A stretch of DNA of 64,000 bases from Benincasa hispida. Taxonomy: Eukaryota; Streptophyta; Magnoliopsida; Cucurbitales; Cucurbitaceae. A model generated the notes under the pieces. It did no database searches. It saw only the letters and a program-made list of their open reading frames with translations, and was not told the origin of the DNA. The position numbers were made by a program, and so were the translations under genes. Positions 35,280 through 47,200 of the stretch are shown here, piece after piece (the first letter of the stretch is position 1; each line of letters begins with the position of its first letter). The stretch is from positions 29,368,000 through 29,431,999 of the forward strand of contig NC_052350.1 of assembly GCF_009727055.1 (NCBI RefSeq), written 5' to 3'.

Positions 35280-36850
35280 TCATTTAAGATCTCTGAATCG
35301 CCGCATTCCAATGTTGTGCACCAATTTTTCAAAAGTTGCAGTTGGTAATGTCTTTGTAAATAAGTCTGTCAGGTTATCTTTCAAACAAATTTGTTGTACA
35401 GTGATGTCGCCATTTTCTTCAAGATCATGAGTATTAAAAAGCTTTTGTGAAATATGCTTTGTTCTATCTCCTTTAATATATCCTTCTTTGATTTGGGCTA
35501 TGCAAGATATGTTATGTTCGTGTAATATTGTTGAAAGATTTTTATTAGAAGACAAGCCACACGTTTTACAAATGTGCTAAGTCATTGATCTTAACCATAC
35601 ACATTTTCGACTAGCCTCGTGAATTGCAAGAATTTTAGCTTGATTTGAGGAAATGACCGTTATGGTCTGTTTTACCAAACGCCATCATAGCAATTCCTCT
35701 ACATGTGAACAGATAACATGTTTAAGATCTAGCTTTGTATGGATCAGATAAATATCCATAATTTGCATAACCAACTAGATCAAAATTGGATTTATTTGAA
35801 TAAAACAAACTCATCGATTGTTCCTCGGAGATAATCGAGTATATGCTTAATCTCATTCCAATGTCTTTTGGTAGGAGAAGAACTATATCTAGCTAATAAA
35901 TTTACTGAAAATGCAATATCTGGTCTTGTATTATTAGCAAGATACATAAGTGCACCAATTGCACTAAGATATGATATTTCAGGACCAAGAAGTTCTTCAT
36001 TATCTTCTCGAGGTCGAAATATATCTTTTTTTTATATCCAATGAACGGACTTCTATTGGAATATTTAAAGGATATGCTTTGTCCATAAAAAATCTTTTCA
36101 AAATTTTTCTTATATAAGTTGATTGATGAATAAATATTCCATCGACTAAATACTCAATTTGCAAACCAAGGCAAAATTTTATTTTTCCGAGATCTTTCAT
36201 CTTAAATTCTTTCTTAGGATATTCTATTACTTTTGAAAGCTCTTCAGAAGTTCCAATTATATTCAAATCATCAACATATATAGTTATAATAGCAAATCTT
36301 GATTGTGATTTCTTTATAAAAACACACGAACATATTGGATTATTTTGATATCATTCTTTCAATAAATATCCACTCAGGTGATTATACCACATCGGTCCTG
36401 ATTGTTTTAATCCATATAGTGATCTCTGTAACTTTATTCAACACCATTCCCGGAAATTTGATGTATATGTTTCAGGTATCTTAAATCATTCTGGGATTCT
36501 CATATAAATATCATGATCAAGAGATCTATATAAATATACTATGACTACATCCATAAGATGCATATCTAGACTTTTATACCCAGACAAGCCAATTAAATAT
36601 TTAATTGCATCTACCACCGGAGAATATGTCTCCTCAAAATCAATACCAGGTCTTTGTGAAAAACCTTGTACAACTAGTATTGTTTTATATCTTGTGACCT
36701 CATTATTTTTATTTCTTTCCCTCACAAATACCCATTTGTATCCCACAGGTTTAACACCTTCTGGTATTCAGACTACTGGTCCAAAAACCTGACATTTTGA
36801 AAGTGAGTTTAATTTTGTCTCGATTGCTTCTTTTCATTGAAGTCAATCTT
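35280..36850 (-). pseudogene. Copia F reverse transcriptase and RNase H
   Basis: Minus-strand pol of copia F, in pieces. 36746-36486 holds the RT N-terminal part (GYKWVFVRERNKNNEV, RPGIDFEETYSPV and, later, LMDVVIVYLY where MDVVTAYLYG is usual). The YVDD box is intact just before 36266 (YVDDLNIIGTS), followed by FKMKDLGKIKFCLGLQIE in 36266-36000. Sequence at 35990-35560 is RT thumb and RNase H with stops. 35555-35280 is the RNase H end (DNLTDLFTKTLPTATFEKLV). Integrase lies upstream to the right and the 3' LTR to the left. Confidence 0.9.
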
Positions 36851-38230
36851 TTCTATGTTGACATTCTTCAACAAATTTTGGTTCAGGATCCTCATTTTCA
36901 GATATAATATCAATAGCAACATTATACGCAAAAATGTTGTCAATAATCATATTAGTTCGATTCTATCTTTTTCCTGACATGACATAGTTTATTGAAATCT
37001 CATTATTATCTTTAGGTATTTCCCCTTCCTCACTAGTTATGTCAAGAATTTCTTTATGAGTATTTACTTCCCCAGCCAAGTCTCTTTAATTATTAATTAT
37101 TTTTCTTTTTTGAGGATTTTTATCTTTGGAACCCACTGGTTCCAAACTCATTAATGACAACTTGCTGTGTTGCGATATCAATTTTCGATGGAACATTTGC
37201 AGCTGGTATATGTGATAATGCATCTGGTAGTTGATTTGCTATATTTTGCAAATGAATTATTTTCTGAACTTCAAGTTCACATTGATCTATACGGGGATCT
37301 AAATGAGATAATAACGATGCATCTCATGTAATTTCTTTTTCCAATTTCTTAATTCCTCCCTCTAATATTGAAAAATTTATCTCATTAAAATGACAATCAG
37401 CAAATCGAGTAGTAAATACATCACCCGTCAGGGGTTTAAGATATTTAATAATTGATAGAAATCATATCCAACATATATTCCTAACCTCCTTTGAGGACCC
37501 ATCTTAGTGCATTGTGGTGGAGCAATTGGACATATACTGCACACCCAAAAATTCTCAGATAGGAAATATTTGGCTCATGACCATAAGCTAGTTACAATGG
37601 TGAGTACTTTTGATAAGCTACTGGCCTAATGCGTACAAGTGACGTTGCATGCATAATGGCATGTCTCCACACATATGAAGGAAGCTTAGCTCTTATAAGT
37701 AATGGTCTTGTAATTAATTGCAAACGTTTTATAAATGATTTTATTAAACCATTTTGTATATGAACACGAGCTACTTGATGTTCAACACTTATCTCAATTG
37801 ACATACAATAATTATCAAAAGCTTGAGATGTAGATTTACTAACATTATCAAGACGAATGATTTTAATAGTATAATCAGGAAATTGTGCTCGTCACTTAAT
37901 TATTTGAGCAAGTAATCTTACAAATGCAAGATTTCGACTTGATGAAAAGCACACGTGTGTCCATCTACTGGATGCATCTATTAATACCATAAAATATCTA
38001 AATGGTCCACTTGGTAGGTTAATAGGTCCATATATATCACCATCAATTTGTTCTAAAAATGCAGGTGATTCAGTCTCCACTTTAGCTAGTGATGGTCTAA
38101 TTATCAATTTTCCTTGAAAGCAATCATCACATGATAATTCATCAGATTAAAGAATCTTTGGTTCTTCAATGGGTGTCTATTTGAATTCTCAATAATTTTT
38201 CTCATCATTATAGATTTTAGATGACCCAAT
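36851..38230 (-). pseudogene. Copia F integrase and linker
   Basis: 38107-37892 carries the pre-integrase end and core start (ETESPAFLEQIDGDIYGPIN, with the first Asp, then FMVLIDASSRWTHV). 37870-37592 continues with LDN (second Asp) and HIQNGLIKSFIKRL. Relatives that I recall have NGLAES here, so the third catalytic acidic residue seems to be Lys, a G-to-A type change. 37590-36851 is the variable linker towards RT, with stops. An inactive integrase is the likely state. Confidence 0.85.
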
Positions 38231-39300
38231 CAGTCATGCCAAATTCTCATCATTATAATTAACTAGAGAACAATGCATTGTTAATTGTAATTTTTTTTCT
38301 CTAAGAAAAATAATATTTTCTTTTCCAAAACATTCGACCAAGTTTGAAGAACCGGATATTGTATTTACTTTTGCTTTCAACATTGTCAATTTGGAAAAGT
38401 ATTTTTTGTTTGTCAGTATTGTGTGTGTAGTTGTAGTCTTATAGAGGTCAACTAAGTGTTTTGACATATGACAGGTACGTGACTAATGCTCAGTCATTCC
38501 ACATCGGAAACATTTATTTTCAACTTTTTTTAACTCTTATTTTGTTGATTTTTTCCTTTGTGATTATCATTTTATGTGGTTCTTTTTAAATTTAAATGAT
38601 TAGAATGACCACCATGAAAATAATTATTATTTCTTCCTCTGCTACAGTCACGACCTCGACTGCTACAACGATCTCGACCACAATTACATTAAAATTCACA
38701 GCATTCACTTCATGGAATGGTATTGTTCCAGTTGGTTGAGATTTATGATTTCTCATCAATAACTCGTTATTTTGTTCAGCCATGAAAAGACATGAAATTA
38801 ATTCATAATACTGTTTAAAACTTTTCTCTCAATATTGCTGCTGCAAGAGCATATTTGAGACATGAAACGTAGAAAATGTCTTCTCTAACATATCAGCATC
38901 AATAATTTTCTCTTTGCATAACAATAATTTCGAACTATTTTAAATAATGTGGAGTTGTAATCACTTACTGATTTGAAATCTTGTAGCCTCAAGTGCATCC
39001 ACTCATAACGAACTTTAGGAAGAATAACTATTTTTTATGATCATACCTCTCTTTCAAATTTGTCTACAAAATACGGGGATCTTTTATTGTAAAATACTCC
39101 ATTTTCAATCCCTCATGGAGATGATGACGAAGGAAAATCATAGTTTGTGCTTTGTCCTGACTGGATGTCATATTTTCTTCTTTAATTGTTTCTCCCAAGT
39201 TCATAGCATCTAGGTGAATTTAGGCATCAAGTACCCGTGACAAATAATTATTGTCGTTAATATCAAGGGTGGAAAATTCTAATTTTGTGAGATTTTTCAT
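38231..39300 (-). pseudogene. Copia F gag with interrupted zinc knuckle
   Basis: The gag start is probably the ATG at 39300 (MKNLTKLEFSTLDI, a usual start of this copia gag type). Gag phrases with stops run to about 38790. 38783-38592 covers a Gly/Arg-rich stretch whose true frame reads like RGRDCSRGRNNNYFHGGHSN. The CCHC knuckle (complement of about 38470-38515) reads C-F-R-C-G-M-T-E-H-stop-S-R-T-C: all four ligands survive, but a TGG codon is now TAG. 38467-38234 continues with SKHLVDLYK. I could not find a protease D-S/T-G motif; that part seems lost or very degraded. Confidence 0.88.
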
Positions 39301-39453
39301 GGCAGCACTATCATAAAATATTATACATATTTTAGAAATTTAATAGATATTGAATATGCAAAAATAACATTAAATTTATAAATTATAATGAAGAGGAAAA
39401 AATCGACATACCTTTAGTGGAAAAAATGGCAGAAGCTCGTGTTAATAATGTGT

Positions 39454-39749
39454 TGTGAATTTAAGGAGTACAACGGGAACACAGATATAGAGAAAATATA
39501 ATATAATAATGTTAAATATATAAAATATATATAAAATAAATAATTAAAATCATGAAATTGGATAATATAAAAATGAGTGGAAGTGGAACTCTCACCAATG
39601 GCCACTATTTATAGGTAAAATAGGAGTTAGACTTACATAGACACTAAACATGGATAATTACAAGGCACATGGACAATATGAAGGGTGATACATGATTTTG
39701 GGATACTAAGCAATAAGCATCTATTTTTTATAATAATATTCATAATATT
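39454..39749 (-). mobile_element. 5' LTR of copia F
   Basis: About 296 bp, matching 34760-35107 with an internal deletion of about 40 bp near the TATA box. The inner end is followed (minus strand) by CATTATTAACACGAGC, possibly a decayed tRNA-Met primer site. With the other LTR it bounds a copia element of about 5.0 kb. Confidence 0.82.
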
Positions 39750-39820
39750 GCTAAGTTTATAATTAACAAAAATTCTATTATTGTAACTGTCTCTTATATG
39801 CGTATCTATAAATATAGAGC

Positions 39821-40040
39821 TGTTTTTAAATATAGAAAAATTTACTAAAATATTTATAAAATATAGCAAAAATTTAAAACTATCAATGATAGATGTTGAT
39901 AGACACTGATAGACTTCTATTAGTGTCTATTAATGACATTGATAGATACCAATAGAAGTCTATTAGTGTCTATCAACGTCTATATTTTGCTATATCTTAA
40001 AAATATTTTCAACCATTTTACGATTTGAAATAATTTTCCA
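39821..40040. mobile_element. Palindromic MITE, copy 1
   Basis: About 220 bp. The outer arms are TGTTTTTAAATATAGAAAAA on the left and CCATTTTACGATTTGAAATAATTTTCC-type sequence on the right. Inner arms AAAATATTTATAAAATATAGC and GCTATATCTTAAAAATATTTT are near inverted repeats. The centre is a palindrome of TCTATTAGTGTCTATYAA-type units. It shares ends and centre with 44100-44322, which shows a mobile unit. No coding capacity. Confidence 0.8.
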
Positions 40041-41460
40041 TAAATATAACCGTATCAAAATCTCGAAAAAGTTTTCAATTTGTATTAAATATGTGATTGC
40101 CTTTGTAATGTATAAAATATTTTTGTTAGTGTCATTAATGAAATATTGAAAAGTAACCATATTCCCAATACTAACCTTGTGAACTTTTTTTCCTTAAGAA
40201 AAACAAATAAATTAAACCAATATTTGGTGCATCTCAGGATACATTTATCTTGTACATCCCACTCTCATTATAGATATAAAAATAATGAGATGCACAAATA
40301 TACGAGTCTGAGATGCACCTGAGAATTTTTTAGAAAAAGATTATGCACATTTTGACTAATATTCTTCTTTTATTTATAATTTACTCAAATACTTCTGTCA
40401 AAATGAACTTGACACTCGAGTATTCATATGTTGATATTAAAAACTGTTGGTAGAAAACTGTACAAGGACTTGTAATATATGAAAAAAATAAGGGTCTCTT
40501 TGAAAGAGTATCTAAAAACAAAAATTTGAAAATAAGAAATTAAATGAAAATAGAGTTATATTTCATGTTTTCAAATATATATTTGGTAGCAGAATTAAGA
40601 AATTGAATTCTAATCTAAACAATTTTAAATTAGGCGCCGTAGCCCGTAGTTACCAACTAAATATTATTTGACAATAAATTATTGTTAATTTATTTATGAA
40701 CATGTTTTATGTGAAAAAAATTATATAATTGTTGTTTTGTAATATTATATAATTTATAGAAAAAAATTGAAAATTTGCTCATTATGATTTGGAGTAAGTT
40801 AAAATTTAAATCTTATGGTTTATAATTAATCCTATATGGTTTGATAAAAGCTTCATAATAAATAATCTATATCATAGGAGCTATTTAAGAGAATTTTAAC
40901 AAACCATATGAACTATAGGAACTAAATTCTAAATTTTAAAATCAAACTAACTTTAACTTTATCCAAATCATGGTACCAAACTAGGAATTAACTTAATTTA
41001 ATTTATAACATGACATACTATATCTCTAAATGTTTTTGTCTCTATTTAATATAATTCTGTATTTTAAATTTTGAAATTCAAATTCTGGATACAAAGAAAA
41101 CATAAAAATGTTATTTTCAGAATTTGCATTGTTTGGATCAATTTCCAGAAACAGAATTTAAGTTGTCTGCCAAATATATATTTACTGAATTCAGTGAATC
41201 TAATTACGAACCAAACATATCCGAAGCATCTCCAACATTTATAATAAGTTCCTATTGTGGAGAAAGTACCATTCAATTTCAAGTAGTATCGTTAGTTAAT
41301 GACTAAGTAGGATTCTCTACCTAATTGGAAGATTAATTTAGGAATAGTCATGATAATCGAATATTGATGGTGTTGCTGCAAACAGGTTAATATATTCTTT
41401 AAAAAAAGTTAATATATTATTTTGGATAATTAGAATTCTTAAAAATAAAATTACTAGTGT
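40041..41460. other. No gene recognised
   Basis: AT-rich intergenic sequence. Small inverted phrases (TAATTACGAACCAAACATATC near 41201) look like the end of an hAT-type MITE, but the other end was not confirmed. Short frames near 41064-41306 on both strands overlap and look random. Confidence 0.4.
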
Positions 41461-42090
41461 TGTGATGAGAAGGACCTTATACGCTATTATTCACTTTGAG
41501 CATATAAATCCTCATTAGACAGTATTTTATTGTTTCACTCAGAAGACCTCATATAGTATATACTATCCATGATCTTAAATTACCCTCCATTATATATCCA
41601 TGATCTTCTTCTTATCTAGTTAATATGAGATTTGGCTACACTTCAATAACCATCTCTTCAAAAAAAGGACCACGAGTCTCCCTTCAAATAATCATCTATC
41701 AATCTAGCTCTTATCCAAGCTAACTCCTTTTCTTTAAAGCACACTACATATCCAACAAAGCTCACAACCACAAATCACACCGAAACTACATCTTTCGAGA
41801 CTCTTCACTTCTTTGTTTAATATCTAAGGATTTTACCGACATGACTAAGGAGGCATGACTCTAATACAATATTTTATGGATAAAAAGACCCTCTAGATAT
41901 CTCCACAATGGTATGATATTGTCTACTTTGAGTATAAACCCTCATAACTTTTTTTTTAGTTTCACCCAAAGTATGTCTGATACTATTGGAGATAGTTGTC
42001 CTTTCTTATATATCCATGATCATTACTTTATCTAGCCGACGTAAGACTTTGATCGCACTCCAACAATTGTTATGAATAACTACTAGCTAG
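41461..42090 (-). repeat. Dispersed repeat, two diverged pieces
   Basis: Two blocks share an order of phrases: CACTTTGAGCATAAATCCTC, GTTTCACYCARAG, ATATATCCATGATC and ATCTAG...AAGAC/GAGATTTGG..CACTYCAA (41485-41650 and 41910-42070). This resembles a common dispersed plant repeat (ACTTTGAGCATAAGCTCTCATG) that I recall from cucurbits. No coding potential and no clear boundaries. Confidence 0.55.
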
Positions 42091-42794
42091 TTTGACTTGA
42101 TTGCATGTGATTAAAGGTAGGTGAAAATACTAGAAGGTGCTAGACACTAGAGTTGTAATGTCTTGCAAATATACTCAAACTTCTGTTGATGTATATACAC
42201 ATACTTACATTTATACATACACTAGAGTGTGGTATCTTGTAAATACGTTTTGATTATTGGATTTTGAGATGTATATATTCACAACACACCCACATGCATA
42301 GTGTGTGGTATCTTGTGAAGACATTGGTACTTGATGGCCGGAGTGTTACAATGACAAGTTATTGGGTATTGCATATGTTAGGTATGTGATATAAGCTCAC
42401 AACGTGATCAACATTTATAACTTCAATCATGAGTTTCTAAGATATCTCATGCTAGTTGCATGTTTTTTGAGTGGCTTTGATCTAAAGAACAATAGCGCTT
42501 TACTATATGTTGGATTAATTATTCAAGTTGCAAAGTGTAACATATAATGGCTTTACGCACTTTTAATGTGTTTAAATTGAGCCTCGTGTTTAGACCAAGC
42601 TTAGTTGAAAGTGGATGTTTGTTTCAAGAGTTGAGTTTGGATGGATTAGACATGCTAAATCTAACTCTGGTTTGGGTAAGATCTAGGAAGTCTTGCTTCC
42701 TACCCCCATTATCAGTGAGTTTGAATAGTAAACACTATTCAAACCCATGAGTTACTTTTTTTTTATTCTTTTTTCCTAATTTAATATATGAAGT
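42091..42794. other. No gene recognised
   Basis: Includes a loose repeat of GTGTGGTATCTTGTRAA (about 42227-42245 and 42302-42320). A 67-residue frame at 42547-42750 has no recognisable motif. Confidence 0.4.
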
Positions 42795-43025
42795 TCGCCA
42801 GCCAACTTTTGAACACCACCTTTGATGATTCCCAGCAAACTTCCAACTACCAATTCTCGTGAACGCCTCTGGCCAACCTCCGACTACCACTAATCCTCTC
42901 CAACGAATTTTTGCCACCAACTTCGCAATCGCCATGGCCAAACTCCTGCTGCCACTTCTAGCGACCCACATCAGTGAACTTCTGGCCACCAACTCCAATG
43001 ACTGCCACAAGCCAACATTGAAAAA
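42795..43025. repeat. CCAACTTCNGACNACCA minisatellite (inverted relative of 2640 array)
   Basis: Degenerate array of CCAACTCCGACTACCA/GCCACCAACTTCG units, the reverse complement style of the GTTGGTCGTCGG array at 2640-3254 and 7262-7535. The overlapping frames on both strands (42735-43040 minus, 42859-43053 plus) are repeat products. Confidence 0.6.
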
Positions 43026-43272
43026 CATTAATAAAAACACTTTTAGTATATAATAAGTCAGACAAATTTGTATATAAAAATACTTTTAAGAAAGAGTTGT
43101 CAAACACATGAGTGTTATTATTGTAATGAGTTTTTATCAAAAGTTTTTTTTAATAAAAAAGAATTACCGAAAAACATTTTTTTCTAAGTTCTCCCAAACA
43201 CGATCTTAGTTTAATTACAATAAAAAAATTTTAAGATATACTCTCTTTTTCCTAGTTCTTTTTTCTTTTGAA

Positions 43273-43429
43273 GTTTCTTTTTAAATTATTGTTATTATTA
43301 AATTATTTCTTTTTTAATTTTCTTTCTTTCCTTCTTTGTTTAAAATAAATGTTTCCTTTTAAATTATTGTTATTATTAAATTATTTCTTTTTTTAATTTT
43401 CTCTCTTTCCTTCTTTGTTTAAAATAAAT
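43273..43429. repeat. 78/79-bp tandem duplication
   Basis: Two copies, GTTTCTTTTTAAATTATTG... at 43273-43350 and GTTTCCTTTTAAATTATTG... at 43351-43429, almost identical. A third start (GTTTCCTTAAATTTCG) follows at 43430 and then diverges. Confidence 0.9.
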
Positions 43430-44099
43430 GTTTCCTTAAATTTCGTTTATTTTCTTTTATTTTTTCTAGATCAACATCTATTGAGATCTCACATGTATGT
43501 TGAGTATCCTGATATTAGAGTGGAAAATGTAAATATACATCAAATATATTGTTGACTATATAAGACTATATATTGTACAAATTGTATTGTTTATGCACTT
43601 ATCAAATATACACGGACTTATTTCTAGAAAATTCAAATATATAGTGCTATATATATATATATATCAATAATATCTTATTTTCTCTTTCAAACATTCTAGT
43701 TGATTCTTGCTTTCATTTATGAAGGCAACAATTTTTGAATTTTTGGACAAACTTTCCTTACTCATATAGGTTCTAAAAAGAAAACGTTTATGGAAAGTTT
43801 ATAACCACAAAAAGCTTCTCTTACATGCTTATTTTTGTGTTGTTGTTGTTGTAAAAATTGAATAATAAGGAGGGTAGAAAAAGTAAATTGGATAATATTT
43901 TGTGCAAAATAATAACTAATTAGACTGCAATTGCATAATTAGGTATATATATTTAGGTTATAGAAGACCATAATTTAATTTAATAACATTTTCATTTTTT
44001 TTCAGGATCATTTTTTAAATGCAAAAGATTAAAATGTTGGAAATAACTAAGGGGACAAATAAATATTAAAACTCAAATTTTAAGATTTTTTTATTGGGT

Positions 44100-44322
44100 T
44101 GTTTTTAAATATAGAAAAATAAACCAAAATATTTACAAAATATAACAAAATTTTAGAACTATCAATGATAGACGCTGATAGAAACTAATTGATTTCAATG
44201 CGAACTATCAGTGATATTGATAGACACTGATAGAAGTCTATTAACGTCTATCATTGATAGTTCTAAAATTTTGTTATATCTTGTAAATATTTTCAACAGT
44301 TTTACCATTTGAAATAATTTTC
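44100..44322. mobile_element. Palindromic MITE, copy 2
   Basis: Same family as 39821-40040: TGTTTTTAAATATAGAAAAA left end, TTTGAAATAATTTTCC right end, inner arms ATTTTAGAACTATCAATGAT and ATCATTGATAGTTCTAAAAT forming an exact inverted repeat around GATAGACACTGATAGAAGTC-type units. About 223 bp. Confidence 0.85.
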
Positions 44323-44719
44323 CTTTTTTATTTCTCAAATCTAATTTGATAAAAAAAAAAAGTATATATTTTCAATAATTGAACTTAAGATTAAAAATAC
44401 TAGTTTGTTTCAATTTGAAATTAGCATATTATGGTAAAAAAAAAATGATAATTTTCAAATTAATTAAAGTGAAAAAAGGTCTATAAGATTTTATTTCAAA
44501 TCTTAGTAAGATCAAAATATCAAATTATTAAAACAATATTTGAAATAAAATTATAAGTTTAGTCACATCTCTAATTCAAAAAAAAAAACAATATTCTTCT
44601 AAATTGTTTAGTTTAGTTTGAACTTAACTATATTAAAATAATTACAATGACAAACTTAAATTAATCTAAAATCTAACTACATATTAAATACAAAAAAAAA
44701 ATATTTAACAAACTCAAGA

Positions 44720-44898
44720 TTTATAAATCTACGCTTCATTCCTATGCTTCCTAAGCCTATACTCCAAACACGGGCTTCCTAAACCCAGATTTCCAAAACC
44801 TGCACTCTAGACACAGTTTTCTTAAACCTAGGCTACCTAAACCTACCAACTTAACCCCAGGCTTAACATTCCCAGGCTTTAGATTCCAAACTTGCGAG
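44720..44898. repeat. Degenerate CCTAAACCCAGGCTT repeat
   Basis: Units such as CTTCCTAAACCCAGATTTCC and CTTAAACCTAGGCTACC repeat at about 20 bp. The gypsy element at 44904 inserted at its right end; on the far side the sequence resumes as CCAAACGCCCCCTTAG, a MITE-like terminus, so the array may be part of a MITE that was the target. Confidence 0.55.
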
Positions 44899-44903
44899 CC
44901 AAA

Positions 44904-45371
44904 TGTCCTAGGCATACTTGCCCAGGGTAATGTTAACCGATGACTGCATGTTCAAACCATTCTCAATCATCCTATCTTTGAGTCTAGCAAGTTGTTTTTT
45001 ATTTCATGTTGTTTTCCATGCGAGTGATTGCTCGCCACTTTTGATATGCAAGCTAGACATTTTAGAAATTGCTCAGAATGCACTATAGAGGAGATCCACT
45101 AGACAATTCCCCGACCGATGTATTGATGTACTCGTTGCAGGCAAAGCTTTCTTGCAACTGTCAGTCTTCAATGTATTCTTTAATGAAGTTTTCAATGCTT
45201 TTCCTCTTTCATATTTTATAAGACAACTTTTTCTCAAAACATGAGTGGTGGCTACATCATATATCGATGTTGTCCGCGACTTTCGATTTTTACATGTCTG
45301 ACTTGCTCGTCGGATTAGAGCAAGTGTCACACAATCACCTGTCTCGTATACAAAAGTCTGCGATTGTGACA
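44904..45371 (+). mobile_element. Gypsy 5' LTR
   Basis: 468 bp, TGTCCTAGGCATAC...GATTGTGACA. The 3' LTR starts TGTTTTGGGCATGC at the same place. It carries the start and end signals of the element transcript; no clear TATA box was seen. Confidence 0.93.
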
Positions 45372-45373
45372 AG

Positions 45374-45385
45374 TGGTATCAGAGC
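45374..45385 (+). promoter_or_regulatory. Gypsy primer binding site
   Basis: TGGTATCAGAGC, two bases after the LTR, exact initiator-tRNA-Met complement. Confidence 0.93.
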
Positions 45386-45419
45386 TTAGTTAGCTCCTTG
45401 GCTAGTAAAGACCGCAATC

Positions 45420-46730
45420 ATGTCTGCAACGAAGCAATTTTCGAAGTTGCAGTCTGAGCAACTTACTTTGAATTAATAACAATTTTTGTATCTGAAGGTA
45501 TTGCCCAATGAAGTGAGATATGTCTAAACCCGCCTTGATGGGTCAGAGGAAAAAGTTAAAGAAATTGAGGCACTGAATGCTCGAGTAGATGGGCTACCAA
45601 TAAAAGAATTGGCACTGAGAGTTGATTCGTTGGAACGCAAGACTACACGGCCTGGTAGATTTGAGTATGGAGATAGCTCCACGAGCTCTGTCGCACACAT
45701 GGAGGAGCGTGTCAAAGAGCTTGATTGTTCGCAAAAGAACATACTAAAGTTGTTCAATGACTGATTGATGACTTTAGAGTGCAGTAGATGCCATCAATGC
45801 TAAGATGGTAGAAAGGAAGACACAGATGAATTTGACAATGCGTGCGGTGGGGAACCAGACCTATAAACCATACATGCATTGTATTGAGCAAGTTCAAGAT
45901 CCCGGAGCGCAAAGCTTTCAATAGGAACTGTGATGCTAAAGAACTCGAGAATTTCATCTTTGACATGGAACAGTATTTCAAAGTGAGTGGAACTGTGGCT
46001 GAAGAAACAAAGGTGACATTGGCCTCTATGCATCTGGCTAATAATGCAAAGTTGTGGTGGAGGTTTAAAGTAAATTATATTCAGAATGGCCTGTGCACCG
46101 TCAAAAAATAAGAATACCTCAAGAAAAAACTAAAGACTCAATTCTTCCTCGAGAATGTCGAGTTCATTCCAAAAAGGAAGTTACAAGCACTTAAACATAC
46201 AGGGACAATCAAGGACTACGTGAAACAATTATTGGCTATCATGTTAGACATTAGAGGCATGTATGAGAAGGATAAAGTGTTCTTCTTTGTCGAAGGACTA
46301 AAGCCATGGGCAAGAACTAAATTATATAAGTAGAACGTTCAGGCTATTGCTTCTCCTCTGGCCGCAACGGGGAGATTATTTGACTACAATGGTTAACAAG
46401 CTCCTCAAAAGAAAAATGCACAAGTGCCAAATCAAGGGAATAAGGCTCTCAAGCCGAATCCTCCGAAGAACTTTGTGAATGACAAGAAATTACAAACCAT
46501 GGGTGCATGCCCTTCTCCGGGGCCCTATTAAGCAAACCCAAATCAACAAAGGCCCCTATCTTGCATTCTGTGCAGAGGCCCTCATCGAGTTAAGTGCCAC
46601 CACCGAGCTGCCTTGACAGCCTTACAAGCTACAGTACAATATAGTAGTGAAATAGAGGCATAAGCTGAAGCTAAAAAGGATGAGAAAACTCCTCGAGTGG
46701 GAGCATTGAAATTCTTGTCAGCAATCTGAA
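45420..46730 (+). pseudogene. Gypsy gag
   Basis: ATG at 45420 (MSATKQFSKLQSEQLTLN) followed at once by a stop, then gag in alternate frames. 45842-46111 (89 residues) carries the capsid core with ENFIFDMEQYFKVSG and ASMHLANNAKLWWRF, typical of retrotransposon gag. The end has a zinc-knuckle-like motif CILCRGPHRVKC (about 46560-46595), with C-x2-C-x3-H-x3-C spacing, one or two residues shorter than the usual CCHC box. Stops at 45475, 45525 and others rule out a full-length product. It would form the particle coat and bind RNA. Confidence 0.88.
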
Positions 46731-47200
46731 AGAAAGCTTCCTGTCATAAAGATGTTTTAGAAAGGGGACTTATGTTTATTGATGTAGTCATCAACTCCAA
46801 ACATGCAAAAGGCACTATGGTAGACTAAGGGGCAACCCATAATTTCATTTCGGAGCCGGAGGCCCGACTTTTAGGATTGAAGGTCGAAGGAGATACGGGC
46901 AAGATGAAAGTTTAACTCTGAAGCTCTCCCCGTTGTAGGGACCTCAAAAAGGGTATCCCTGAAAATGGGTGAATGGAATGGAAATTTGATTTTGTTGTTG
47001 TGCACATGGACGACTTTAACGTTGTGCTCGGAATGGAGTTCCTCTTAGAGTATAAAGTCATCCCCATGCCTTTGGCCAAGTGTCTAATCATTACAAGCAG
47101 TATCCCCATAGTAGTCCCAGTTAACATCAAGAAGCCTAGTGGAGTGAGAATGATCTCTACCCTCTAGCTGAAGAAAGGGCTCAGTAGAGAATAGCCCACC
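46731..47200 (+). pseudogene. Gypsy protease
   Basis: Retropepsin-type protease between gag and RT. The active-site triad is broken: the motif at about 46821-46845 reads V-D-stop-G-A-T-H-N-F, a TAA where Ser or Thr is expected. The C-terminal flap/core piece is open at 46973-47167 (65 residues) with FDVVVVHMDDF-like FDFVVVHMDDFNVVLGMEFL, typical of this family. The enzyme would cut the gag-pol precursor. Confidence 0.88.

Noticed and set aside
39786..39807. CTGTCTCTTATATGCGTATCT, resembling another Tn5 mosaic end
   Set aside because: Only the first 12 bases match the mosaic end; the rest differs and no inverted partner or flank duplication follows.
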